Source: Gammaproteobacteria bacterium (GTDB lineage: Bacteria > Pseudomonadota > Gammaproteobacteria > SZUA-152). Taken from it: a stretch of 32,768 nt of DNA. Position 1 is the stretch's first letter, and each line of letters starts with the position of its first letter. Of this stretch, positions 1 through 7,690 are shown in pieces. Made by a program: the position numbers and the translations under genes. The notes beneath the pieces are model-generated. The model searched no databases and was not told the DNA's origin. It saw only the letters and a list, made by a program, of their open reading frames with translations. The stretch covers positions 1 to 32,768 of the forward strand of contig DRQN01000144.1 of the NCBI GenBank assembly GCA_011371455.1, given 5' to 3'.

Positions 1-2
1 CC

Positions 3-1994
3 GATCAGGCCCGGGCGGCCAGCCTCGGCCTGCGCGCCAGGGGCGGCGGCAATGGCCGGGCCATGCTGCTGACGCTGGACGGCCTGAAAAGCCGCCAGGC
101 CCTGGGCATCGCATCGGCAACGGCTGGCCAGCCGGCGCAGCGCTCCCGCTCGGCGGACCCCGTCAAGCAGCTGAAACTGGACACCCTGCAGGCCATCAAG
201 GCCCTGCGGAAACGCGACGACGTGCTGTACGCGGAGCCAAACTATATCCGCCACGCCACGCGGGTGCCCACGGATCGGTATTACGACCTGCAGTGGCACT
301 ACCCGCTCATCAACCTGCCGGCCGCCTGGGACATCAGCACGGGCGATGCCAATGTCATCGTCGCCGTGATCGACACGGGGGTTTTGCTGCGTCATCCCGA
401 CCTGGCCGGGCAGTTTTCGGCCGACGGCGGTTATGACTTCATCAGCGACGACTTGAACGCCAACGACGGCCAGCCGGGCATCGACGATGACCCCAACGAC
501 CCCGGCGACAAGGACTATGGCGGCAGTTCCTTCCACGGCACCCATGTAGCCGGCACCGTGGCCGCGGCGACCCGCTTCAGCGGCACCGGCACCGGCGTGG
601 CCGGCGTCGCGCCGGGGGTGAAGATCATGCCGCTGCGCGTGCTGGGCACCCGGGGTGGCAGCGACTATGACATCATCCAGGCGGTGCGCTATGCCGCCGG
701 CCTGAGCAACGACTCCGGCGGCGTTCCCGCCCGCAAGGCCGATGTGATCAATCTCAGCCTCGGCGGCGCCGGTTATTCCCAGGCGGCGCAGAATGCCTAT
801 ACCGCGGCCCGCAACGCCGGGGTGGTCATCGTCGCGGCGGCCGGCAACGAATCCACCAGCAACCCCTCCTATCCCGCCGCCTATGAGGGGGTGATCTCCG
901 TCAGCGCGGTGGACATCGGCAAGCAACTGGCCCCCTATTCCAACTACGGCACCAGCATCGATGTGGCCGCGCCCGGTGGCAGCCTCAATCTGGACACCAA
1001 TGGCGACGGTTACCTCGATGGCGTGCTCAGCGCCGTCGGCGATGACTCCGGGGGCGGTGGTATCGATTTCGTCTACAAGTTCTACCAGGGCACCTCCATG
1101 GCCGCGCCCCACATGGCCGGCGTGGTGGCCCTGATGAAATCGGTGCACGGGGACCTGACGCCCGACGATGTGGACAACCTGCTGAGCAGCGGCAGGATCG
1201 TCGAAGACCTGGGCCCCGACGGCCGCGACAACCAGTTCGGCCATGGCCTGATCGATGCCCTCAAGGCCGTGGAGGAAGCCAGGCGGCTGGCGACGGGCGG
1301 CGCCATCCCGGACAACCCGCAGCTCAGCGTCACGCCCGCTTCGCTGAACTTCGGCGGCAGCCTCACCCGCCTTCCCCTGTCGGTGACCAACGGCGGCACG
1401 GGGACGCTGGAAATCGACACTGTCAGCGATGACGCGGACTGGCTGACGGTATCCGCCGATAGCGTGAACGCCGCCGGACTCGGCGGCTACCAGGTGGTGG
1501 TGGATAGATCGGGCCTGTCGGCAGGCACCTACACCGCCACCATTACCGTCACCCCCACCGACCCCGCCCTGCCCGCCGTCACGGTGCCGGTGATCCAGCA
1601 GGTGGGCGCACCGGCCATCGCCAGCAACGCGGGCTTTCACTACGTCCTGCTGGTGGATGTGAAGACAGGCAGGGCCTCCCGTTCGCAGTGGGCGGGCGCG
1701 CCCCGGAACGGGGAATACCGCTTCCGGCTCGACAACGTCCCCATCGCCGAAGGACAACGCTACATCCTCCTTGCGGGCACCGATCAAAACAATGACGGCA
1801 TCATCTGTGACGCGGGCGAGGCCTGCGGCGTCTACCTGTCGCGCAGCCAGCCCAAGACCATCGGCACCGGCGACAGCCATCGTGGGCTCGACTTCGTCTC
1901 CGGCTTCAGCATCGGCCTGCAAAACCAGTCGGCATCACTGATTCCGACCCGCGGCATCGCCATCCCGCGGCCGCTGGCCAAGCAAGCGCCATGA
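3..1994 (+). CDS. Subtilisin-like S8 family serine protease (5' end outside the window)
   Basis: Secreted or surface endopeptidase of the subtilase family, cut by the window edge: the frame is open from base 3, and the first in-window ATG (63) lies inside the propeptide, so the true start is upstream. Counting from that ATG, residues 38-66 resemble a subtilase propeptide end. The triad is complete: Asp104 (VIDTGV), His158 (HGTHVAG) and Ser345 (GTSMAAPH), with the oxyanion Asn262 in AAGNES. Insertions rich in Asp/Asn/Gly (about 128-150 and 311-320) look like calcium-binding loops. A BACON-like beta domain follows at about 415-510. A C-terminal domain (about 520-643) has another acidic loop (DQNNDG) and two cysteines. 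No membrane anchor or autotransporter barrel is visible. The stop overlaps the next gene's ATG (ATGA), indicating translational coupling to a PrcB-like lipoprotein. Confidence 0.93.
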   Translation, partial: DQARAASLGLRARGGGNGRAMLLTLDGLKSRQALGIASATAGQPAQRSRSADPVKQLKLDTLQAIKALRKRDDVLYAEPNYIRHATRVPTDRYYDLQWHYPLINLPAAWDISTGDANVIVAVIDTGVLLRHPDLAGQFSADGGYDFISDDLNANDGQPGIDDDPNDPGDKDYGGSSFHGTHVAGTVAAATRFSGTGTGVAGVAPGVKIMPLRVLGTRGGSDYDIIQAVRYAAGLSNDSGGVPARKADVINLSLGGAGYSQAAQNAYTAARNAGVVIVAAAGNESTSNPSYPAAYEGVISVSAVDIGKQLAPYSNYGTSIDVAAPGGSLNLDTNGDGYLDGVLSAVGDDSGGGGIDFVYKFYQGTSMAAPHMAGVVALMKSVHGDLTPDDVDNLLSSGRIVEDLGPDGRDNQFGHGLIDALKAVEEARRLATGGAIPDNPQLSVTPASLNFGGSLTRLPLSVTNGGTGTLEIDTVSDDADWLTVSADSVNAAGLGGYQVVVDRSGLSAGTYTATITVTPTDPALPAVTVPVIQQVGAPAIASNAGFHYVLLVDVKTGRASRSQWAGAPRNGEYRFRLDNVPIAEGQRYILLAGTDQNNDGIICDAGEACGVYLSRSQPKTIGTGDSHRGLDFVSGFSIGLQNQSASLIPTRGIAIPRPLAKQAP

Positions 1995-2515
1995 CTCGCT
2001 CACGGCGCTCGGCGGCAATGATGGTGGGCGTGGCGGCGCTGCTGCTCAGCGCCTGCCAGCCATGGGCCGGAAAGGCGTCGCAGCGGGAAGGCAAGGCCGC
2101 GGTGGCGGTGGTGTATTCGGGCGCGCACTGCGGCCGCCGCGAGGCCGCGCCCAGGGCCAGCTGGATAGACGACGCCCGCCAGCTGGAGGCCAGCCTGCGG
2201 CACATCCGCGCCGACCGGCTCGGCGGCCAGCCCGCCAGCCTGCCGAACCTGGATTTCCGGCACGAAATCGGCCTGCTGGTCGAAATGGGGCAACAGCCCA
2301 CCCTGGGCTACCGGCTGACGCTGGGCGAGGGTGAAGAGCTGCATATCTCCCAGGGCCGGGCGCGCCTCAGCCTGAATTGGATCCAGCCCCCGGCGGATGC
2401 CATCGTCGCCCAGGCCCTCAGCAGCCCCTGCCTGTTGTTGAAGCTCGAACGGGGCGACTACACGTCGGTACAGGTTCTGGACACCCAGGGCGCCCTCAAG
2501 GTGGAGGCGCGCTGA
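1991..2515 (+). CDS. PrcB-like lipoprotein, probable partner of the S8 protease
   Basis: 174-residue predicted lipoprotein. The N-terminus has basic residues, a hydrophobic stretch and a lipobox ending at Cys22 (LLLSAC), so it should be exported and acylated. The mature part, especially residues 85-165 (a PTLGYRL segment, a PP turn, then SSPCLLLKL and a terminal beta strand), resembles the PrcB C-terminal domain. PrcB is the lipoprotein subunit of the Treponema denticola dentilisin complex, which also contains a subtilisin-family protease. The start codon overlaps the protease stop (ATGA), so the two products are probably made together. Role inferred: assembly, membrane anchoring or stabilisation of the protease. 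Family assignment is by motif pattern only; a generic lipoprotein with protease-inhibitor-like fold is the alternative. Confidence 0.75.
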   Translation: MTRSRRSAAMMVGVAALLLSACQPWAGKASQREGKAAVAVVYSGAHCGRREAAPRASWIDDARQLEASLRHIRADRLGGQPASLPNLDFRHEIGLLVEMGQQPTLGYRLTLGEGEELHISQGRARLSLNWIQPPADAIVAQALSSPCLLLKLERGDYTSVQVLDTQGALKVEAR

Positions 2516-2564
2516 GCCCCGCCTCCCGCCGGAGCTTTACCCCGCCACGGCCCGTGCGCTATGT

Positions 2565-2593
2565 TGCACCTGAACCCACGGATTCAGGTTGCA
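2565..2593. repeat. Solo inverted repeat related to the MITE ends
   Basis: Arms TGCACCTGAA and TTCAGGTTGCA surround an 8-base loop (CCCACGGA). The 18 bases GAACCCACGGATTCAGGT are identical to the right end of the MITE-like element at 8914-9076. This looks like a single terminal repeat, or a minimal derivative, lying just upstream of pepP. As a hairpin it could also act as a weak transcription stop, but no T-run follows. Confidence 0.6.
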
Positions 2594-2610
2594 CTGCCAG
2601 ACATGTCCCC

Positions 2611-3942
2611 ATGAAACAGACCGAATTCGCCCGCCGCCGCAAGCGCCTGATGCAGATGATGGGCAAGGCCTCGGTGGCCGTACTGCCCGCCGCGCGCGTG
2701 GCCATGCGCAACCGCGACGCCGACTATCCCTATCGCCAGGACAGCGACTTCCACTACCTCACCGGCTTCGACGAGCCGGAGGCAGTGGCGGTGCTGATCC
2801 CCGGACGCCCCCACGGCGAATACATCCTCTTCTGCCGCGAGCGCGACCCCTTGATGGAGACCTGGCACGGCCGCCGCGCCGGGCTGGAGGGCGCGCGCGA
2901 GCACTATGGCGCCGACGACGCCTTCCCCATCGGCGACATCGACGACATCCTGCCCGGCCTGCTGGAGAGCTGCGAGCGGGTCTACTACGCCATGGGCGTG
3001 GACGACGCCTTCGACGCCCAGGTCACCGGCTGGATCAGGCGGCTCAAGGAACAGGCCCGCGCCGGCGTGCACACGCCCAGCGAATTCGTCGCCCTCGACC
3101 ACCTGCTGCACGACATGCGCCTGTACAAGAGCCGTAGCGAGATCACCGCCATGCGCCGCGCGGCCAGGATATCCGCCCAGGCCCACGTGCGCGCCATGCA
3201 GGTGTGCCGCCCCGGCATGATGGAATACGAGATCGAGGCCGAATTCCTCTACCACTTCAAGCGCCACGGCTGCGTACCCGCCTACGGCAGCATCGTCGGC
3301 GGCGGCGAGAACGCCTGCATCCTGCACTACACGGAAAACGACGCCGAGCTGCGCGACGGCGAGCTGCTGCTCATCGACGCCGGCGCGGAACACGACTACT
3401 ACGCCGCCGACATCACCCGCACCTTCCCGATCAACGGCCGCTTCAGCGCCGAACAGGCCGCCCTCTACCAGGTCGTGCTGGATGCCCAGAAGGCCGCCAT
3501 CGCCAGAGTCAAACCCGGCGCCCACTGGAACGAGCCCCACGAGGCGGCGGTGAAGGTGCTCACCCGCGGCCTGCTCAAGCTCGGCCTGCTCAAGGGCCAG
3601 CTGCGCGCGTTGATCAAGCAAGAGGCCTACCGCGGCTTCTACATGCACCGCACCGGCCACTGGCTGGGCATGGACGTGCACGACGTGGGTGACTACAAGG
3701 TAGGCAATGCCTGGCGCGAACTGGAGCCGGGCATGGTGCTGACCATCGAGCCCGGCCTCTACATCGCCCCCGGCGCCCGCGTCGGAAAACGAAAAGTGGC
3801 GAAGAAATGGCAGGGCATCGGCATCCGCATCGAGGACGACGTGCTGGTCACCAGGGACGGCTGCGAGGTGCTGACCCGCGACGTGCCCAAGGAAATCGCC
3901 GACATCGAGGCGTTGATGGCGGAGGCGGACCACCACAAATAA
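2611..3942 (+). CDS. pepP: Xaa-Pro aminopeptidase (aminopeptidase P)
   Basis: Cytoplasmic dimetal (Mn) exopeptidase of family M24B that removes N-terminal residues preceding proline. The 443-residue length matches E. coli PepP (about 440). The N-terminal creatinase-like domain (about 1-170) contains the typical DSDFHYLTGFDEPEA segment. The C-terminal pita-bread fold carries the metal ligands: Asp256 and Asp267 (LLIDAGAE and ADITR), His350 (RTGHWLGM), Glu380 (IEPGLY) and a Glu in GIRIEDD. The ATG at 2611 is chosen because upstream in-frame sequence is intergenic repeat. Linkage pepP-ubiH-ubiI is the classical gammaproteobacterial arrangement; here 183 bp of repeat sequence separates pepP from ubiH. 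Confidence 0.96.
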   Translation: MKQTEFARRRKRLMQMMGKASVAVLPAARVAMRNRDADYPYRQDSDFHYLTGFDEPEAVAVLIPGRPHGEYILFCRERDPLMETWHGRRAGLEGAREHYGADDAFPIGDIDDILPGLLESCERVYYAMGVDDAFDAQVTGWIRRLKEQARAGVHTPSEFVALDHLLHDMRLYKSRSEITAMRRAARISAQAHVRAMQVCRPGMMEYEIEAEFLYHFKRHGCVPAYGSIVGGGENACILHYTENDAELRDGELLLIDAGAEHDYYAADITRTFPINGRFSAEQAALYQVVLDAQKAAIARVKPGAHWNEPHEAAVKVLTRGLLKLGLLKGQLRALIKQEAYRGFYMHRTGHWLGMDVHDVGDYKVGNAWRELEPGMVLTIEPGLYIAPGARVGKRKVAKKWQGIGIRIEDDVLVTRDGCEVLTRDVPKEIADIEALMAEADHHK

Positions 3943-3946
3943 TATT

Positions 3947-3976
3947 CACCACAGAGACACGGAGGACACAGAGGTG
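3947..3976. repeat. Fragment of the CACCACAGAGACAC intergenic repeat
   Basis: ATTCACCACAGAGACACGGA and following bases belong to a low-complexity intergenic repeat found several times in this window (near 5370, 15179, 16297 and 16560). It is non-coding. Any ORF through it is spurious. Confidence 0.6.
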
Positions 3977-4020
3977 AACGACAGGGACGAATTGACGAGA
4001 GAAATCATAGATGCAGTCTC

Positions 4021-4103
4021 GTAGGGTGGGCACGTCTTTTGTGCCCACACATTACCCCATGCCCTGCAATACCACGTGGGCACACAAAACGTGCCACCCC
4101 GAC
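4021..4103. repeat. Long imperfect inverted repeat (GGGTGGGCACGT type)
   Basis: The left arm (4024-4048) begins GGGTGGGCACGT and the right arm (4076-4099) ends ACGTGCCACCC. The arms pair over about 24 bases with small bulges around a 27-base centre. It lies between pepP and ubiH and could form a hairpin in the transcript. It resembles dispersed intergenic palindromes of proteobacteria; no function can be read from it. Confidence 0.7.
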
Positions 4104-4125
4104 TTTTGAAGCTGGCATCCGACAA

Positions 4126-5361
4126 ATGACAACAACGGACTACGACATCCTCATCATCGGCGGCGGCATGGTCGGCGCCAGCCTGGCCATCGCCCTGCGC
4201 GGCCAGCCGCTGCGCGTCGGCATGGTGGAGGCGGCGCCGTTCCGCGCCGCGGCCCAGCCCGGCTACGACGACCGCGCCATCGCCCTGTCGCAGGGCAGCC
4301 GGCGCATCTTCGACGCCATGGGCGTGTGGCAGGGCCTCGCCCCCGCCGCCACGCCCATCGAGCGCATCCACGTCTCCGACCGGGGCCACTTCGGCGTCAC
4401 CCGCCTGGACGCGCGTGAGGAGGGCGTGGAGGCCCTGGGCTACGTGATCACCGGCCGCGCCCTCGGCCAGGGACTGGTGGCGAAGGCCGGCGCTCTCGAC
4501 GGTCTCGACCTGATCAGCCCCGCCAGTCTGTGCGAACTCAAGCTGGGCGAGGACCACGCCACCGCCGTCATCGAACGCGACGGCAGCCGCGAGCCCTTCA
4601 CCGCCTCGCTGGTGATCGCCGCCGACGGTGGCGACTCCGCCGTGCGCCGCCTGCTCGACATCGCGGTGACGGAAAAGGACTACCACCAGACCGCCATCAT
4701 CGCCAACGTCACCCCGCAGCGGCCGCACCGGAACGTCGCCTACGAACGCTTCACCGCCCACGGCCCGCTGGCCCTGCTGCCCCTGGATGCCGACGGCAAC
4801 GACAACCGCTGCTCGCTGGTATGGACCCATGACCCGGCGCGCAGCGAGGAACTGCTGGGGCTGGACGACGCCGACTTCCTGCAGGAACTGCAAGACGCCT
4901 TCGGCTGGCGCTTGGGGCGACTACTCAAGGTTGGACGGCGCGCCGGCTACCCGCTGCGGCTGATCCGCGCACGCGAACAGATCCGCCCGCGCCTGGCGCT
5001 GATCGGCAATGCCGCCCACACCCTGCACCCCATTGCCGGGCAGGGCTTCAATCTCGGCCTGCGCGACGTGGCGGCGCTGGCGCAGGTACTGGCCAATGCC
5101 CGCGAGGCCGGGCGCGACCCGGGCGAGCTGGCGGTGCTGGAGAACTACGCCAACTGGCGCACGAGTGATCACCGCAAGGTCATCGGCTTCACCAATGCCC
5201 TGGTGCACACCTTCTCCAACCGCTTCCCGCCACTGAGCCTGGCGCGCAACCTGGGCCTGGTCGCCACCGACCTGCTGCCGCCGCTCAAGCACGCCCTGGC
5301 GCGCAACGCCATGGGCCTCGGTGGCCGGCTGCCGCGGCTGGCTCGGGGATTGCCGCTGTGA
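4126..5361 (+). CDS. ubiH: 2-octaprenyl-6-methoxyphenol hydroxylase (ubiquinone C1 hydroxylase)
   Basis: FAD-dependent monooxygenase that hydroxylates the ubiquinone ring precursor using O2 and NAD(P)H, acting in the membrane-associated Ubi complex. The 411 residues show the N-terminal dinucleotide motif IIGGGMVGAS (residues 10-20), a central DG motif (VIAADGGDSAVRR) and the FAD-ribityl motif GNAAHTLHPIAGQGFNLGLRD. UbiH-type signatures are DDRAIALSQG, IHVSDRGHFG, YERFTAHGPLALLP and FGWRLG. The ATG at 4126 starts the conserved N-terminus; upstream in-frame ATGs fall in a repeat. The first 63 bases are almost identical to those of ubiI (three differences). The usual ubiH-ubiI adjacency is broken by the insert at 5784-7496. 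Confidence 0.93.
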   Translation: MTTTDYDILIIGGGMVGASLAIALRGQPLRVGMVEAAPFRAAAQPGYDDRAIALSQGSRRIFDAMGVWQGLAPAATPIERIHVSDRGHFGVTRLDAREEGVEALGYVITGRALGQGLVAKAGALDGLDLISPASLCELKLGEDHATAVIERDGSREPFTASLVIAADGGDSAVRRLLDIAVTEKDYHQTAIIANVTPQRPHRNVAYERFTAHGPLALLPLDADGNDNRCSLVWTHDPARSEELLGLDDADFLQELQDAFGWRLGRLLKVGRRAGYPLRLIRAREQIRPRLALIGNAAHTLHPIAGQGFNLGLRDVAALAQVLANAREAGRDPGELAVLENYANWRTSDHRKVIGFTNALVHTFSNRFPPLSLARNLGLVATDLLPPLKHALARNAMGLGGRLPRLARGLPL

Positions 5362-5396
5362 AGTCTATTTGCCACAGAGACACAGGGTTCACACTT

Positions 5397-5496
5397 GTGA
5401 CACCGCTCCGCAGTGTCACATACCCTGTGGCGCTCAGCGCCACTCCAGCCATGACGGATGAAACCAGCGCCAGCGTTACACCGCTGAGCGGTGTAA
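5397..5496. repeat. Three consecutive short palindromes downstream of ubiH
   Basis: Three separate stems occur within 100 bases: GTGACAC/GTGTCAC (5397-5419), GTGGCGC-TCA-GCGCCAC (5427-5443) and a perfect 21-base palindrome centred on 5486 with 10-bp arms (TTACACCGCT / AGCGGTGTAA). All have a centre related to GCTNAGCG, like REP-type sequences. They may end or stabilise the ubiH transcript. The third palindrome is the start of the direct repeat that recurs at 7567. Confidence 0.7.
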
Positions 5497-5562
5497 TAAG
5501 AGAAAATATCTTTTTCTTTGCGTCCTCTGCGTTGAATCGGCGGGGTTCGGTCGTGAAAGCAA
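5477..5562 (+). repeat. Direct repeat, left copy flanking the OLD-nuclease insert
   Basis: This 86-base stretch recurs at 7567-7669. Shared blocks are TACACCGCTGAGCGGT, then AGAAAATNTCTTTTTCTTTG plus CGTCCTCTGCG, and finally TTGAATNGGCGGGG and TCGTGAAAGCAA. The right copy differs by a 17-base insertion and a few substitutions. The two copies bracket the AAA/TOPRIM gene. The segment also belongs to a dispersed 'TTTGCGTCCTCTGCG' type repeat, so it may be either insertion scar or recombination substrate. Confidence 0.75.
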
Positions 5563-5608
5563 AACCATTTACCATAAAGATACGGTGTACACAAAGGAAA
5601 ACATCTCT

Positions 5609-5645
5609 TTCACACCGCCATTCCCGCGAAAGCGGAAATCCATAA
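5609..5645 (+). repeat. CATTCCCGCGAAAGCGG-type intergenic repeat
   Basis: CCATTCCCGCGAAAGCGGAA and the following TCC match the very common proteobacterial intergenic repeat that translates as RHSRESGNP. The stem is TTCCCGC/GCGGAA. It is non-coding and explains a spurious ORF here. Confidence 0.75.
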
Positions 5646-5736
5646 ACTACGACATCTACGCTAACGCACAGGCAAGGAAGTACAGCAACACGCCCAGCGA
5701 GATGCAATGAAAAAGCTTTCCCAACCCCATCTTCGT

Positions 5737-5742
5737 TATAAT
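5737..5742 (+). promoter_or_regulatory. Putative -10 box for the OLD-family gene
   Basis: A perfect TATAAT lies 41 bases before the ATG at 5784, in AT-rich sequence. The hexamer at -35 spacing (AGCTTT around 5714) is poor, so the promoter call rests mainly on the -10 and its position. It suggests the insert is transcribed on its own rather than as part of the ubi operon. Confidence 0.45.
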
Positions 5743-5783
5743 TCATGCAATGATTGGGGCGCTTCCCTCTTGGATAACCAGGC

Positions 5784-7496
5784 ATGCTTACACATATCAC
5801 TATCCGTAACTTCAAAGGGTTCGACGAGGTTTCATTTGAGCTAGGTGACCGCGTCGTACTCATTGGGCCAAACAATTCAGGCAAGACTTCGTCGCTTCAA
5901 GCGGTGGCGTTATGGGATATTGGTCTTAAACGCTGGATTGAGAAACGAGGAACAGGAGCCACCCCAAAAAAACGATCGGGAGTTGCCATTAACCGTCGCG
6001 ACCTCATCACGGTGCCTGTTCCTAGCGCCAATCTCCTCTGGAGAAATTTACATATGCGGGAATCCGTAAGGGGAAAGGGAACGCAGAACATCCGCATTGA
6101 AATCATCGTTGAAGGAGTCTCCGCTGGAAAGGCCTGGACTTGCGGGCTTGAATTTGACTTTGCCAACGAAGAGTCATTTTACTGTCGACCTTTGCGTAGA
6201 GAAGAGGATGGCGAATATGAAACACTGGCAATCCCAGAATTGGCTTCTGAGGTGCGCGTCGCTTACCTTCCGCCCATGTCGGGATTAACGGCCACAGAGA
6301 CACGTCTGGATTCCGGAGCTATTAATGTCCGGCTTGGTGAAGGGAGAACTGCCGAAGTGCTTCGAAACCTGTGCTATCAAATCGCTGAAAGCGAAAACGG
6401 CCCTCAGCGCTGGCCCCTCCTGGTCGAACAAATCAAAGATTTTTTCGGCATTGAGTTACAGGAGCCCAGGTATATCGCTGAAAGGGGTGAAATAACACTT
6501 GCCTATAAACACCGTGGCGTACAACTGGATATTTCATCTTCAGGCCGTGGTTTACAGCAAACTTTATTACTGCTTGCTCACATGATGGTTAACCCAAAAT
6601 CAGTCCTTCTCATGGATGAGCCCGACGCACACCTGGAAATTCTACGCCAGCGCCAGATCTACCAATTGCTCACTGATACCGCTAGAGAGAATGGCAACCA
6701 GATTATTGCTGCAAGCCACTCGGAAGTTATTCTTAATGAAGCGGCAGACCGGGACATGGTTATCGCCTTTGTCGGCAAGCCACATCGAATTGATGACCGG
6801 GGCTCTCAGGTCTACAAATCATTAAAAGAAATAGGATATGACCAGTATTACCAGGCCGAGGAAACCGGCTGGGTGCTTTACCTGGAAGGCTCCACCGATC
6901 TTGCAATATTACGCAGTCTTGCTGAGACGCTAGACCATCCCGCCAAAAAATGCCTTGAGCGGCCATTTGTTCATTATGTGCTCAATCAGCCGAAAAAAGC
7001 ACAAGAGCATTTTTATGGCATTAGGGAAGCAAAACCAGACCTCGTTGGAATTGCAGTTTTTGACCGGCTTGATAGCGATCTTCCTTCTGATCCTAACCTC
7101 GTGCAACACATGTGGAAACAACGTGAACTTGAAAATTATCTTTGCAACAAAGAAGCAATCCTGGAATTGACCAAGACTATAGCTAACAGGAATGCCGAAG
7201 GGCCTTTGTTTGCTGCCCCCTGGATTGACACAATGACCACTATAATCGCTGAACTTGAGTCAGCTCTTGAAATGTTAAACAAGCCTTCGCCCTGGGGAAA
7301 GGATATCAAGGTAACAGATGATTTTCTGGACCCGCTCTTTGAGAAATTTTTTGAAAAAATCGGACTTCCAAACCTTATGCGAAAAACGGATTATCACGAG
7401 CTTGCAAAATTCGTTGCTCCCGAGAGTCTCGACCCTGAGGTGCTGGAGGTACTAGACGCCATTCAGAAAGTGTCAGAACGAGCAACCCCCCAATAA
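5784..7496 (+). CDS. OLD-family AAA ATPase with C-terminal TOPRIM nuclease domain
   Basis: 570-residue ATPase/nuclease of the overcoming-lysogenization-defect (OLD) class. The N-terminal ABC/SMC-type ATPase has Walker A GPNNSGKT (28-35), a signature-like SSSGRGLQQ (251-259), Walker B VLLMDEPDAH (274-283) and an H-loop AASHSEV (309-315). The TOPRIM-like part has Glu368 in LYLEGSTD, an acidic cluster FDRLDSD (426-432), and the RELENYL segment (448-453) common in these proteins. OLD nucleases cut DNA and often act in anti-phage defence; that role is inferred here. No helicase (GajB), reverse transcriptase or other partner gene is adjacent, so a complete Gabija or retron system is not supported. 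Base composition is clearly more AT-rich than its neighbours and the gene interrupts ubiH-ubiI, which points to horizontal acquisition. Confidence 0.88.
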   Translation: MLTHITIRNFKGFDEVSFELGDRVVLIGPNNSGKTSSLQAVALWDIGLKRWIEKRGTGATPKKRSGVAINRRDLITVPVPSANLLWRNLHMRESVRGKGTQNIRIEIIVEGVSAGKAWTCGLEFDFANEESFYCRPLRREEDGEYETLAIPELASEVRVAYLPPMSGLTATETRLDSGAINVRLGEGRTAEVLRNLCYQIAESENGPQRWPLLVEQIKDFFGIELQEPRYIAERGEITLAYKHRGVQLDISSSGRGLQQTLLLLAHMMVNPKSVLLMDEPDAHLEILRQRQIYQLLTDTARENGNQIIAASHSEVILNEAADRDMVIAFVGKPHRIDDRGSQVYKSLKEIGYDQYYQAEETGWVLYLEGSTDLAILRSLAETLDHPAKKCLERPFVHYVLNQPKKAQEHFYGIREAKPDLVGIAVFDRLDSDLPSDPNLVQHMWKQRELENYLCNKEAILELTKTIANRNAEGPLFAAPWIDTMTTIIAELESALEMLNKPSPWGKDIKVTDDFLDPLFEKFFEKIGLPNLMRKTDYHELAKFVAPESLDPEVLEVLDAIQKVSERATPQ

Positions 7497-7566
7497 ATAA
7501 ATTCGGCCATCGTTTCTCGCTGTGTTTATGGGAGGGGTTGCCGTTGTGAATATGCATTATTTGCGC

Positions 7567-7669
7567 TACACCGCTGAGCGGTTTAGCGAGAGAAAATGTC
7601 TTTTTCTTTGCGTCCTCTGCGTCTTTGCGCCCTTTGCGTTGAATTGGCGGGGGCCAGTCGTGAAAGCAA
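7567..7669 (+). repeat. Direct repeat, right copy flanking the OLD-nuclease insert
   Basis: Right-hand counterpart of the repeat at 5477-5562, with an extra internal 17 bases (TCTTTGCGCCCTTTGCG) that looks like tandem expansion of the TTTGCG unit. Its opening palindrome carries one mismatch. It ends about 20 bases before the ubiI start, immediately upstream of the ribosome binding site. Confidence 0.75.
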
Positions 7670-7690
7670 TACACCTTCCGGAGGCACTGC

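Noticed and set aside
5358-5645. ORF of 95 codons ending SHRHSRESGNP
   Set aside because: It is built from intergenic repeats; RHSRESGNP is the usual translation of the CATTCCCGCGAAAGCGGGAATCC-type repeat.
5784-7496. Complete Gabija or retron defence system
   Set aside because: Only an OLD-type protein is present; no UvrD-like helicase, reverse transcriptase or msr/msd-like RNA is found beside it.
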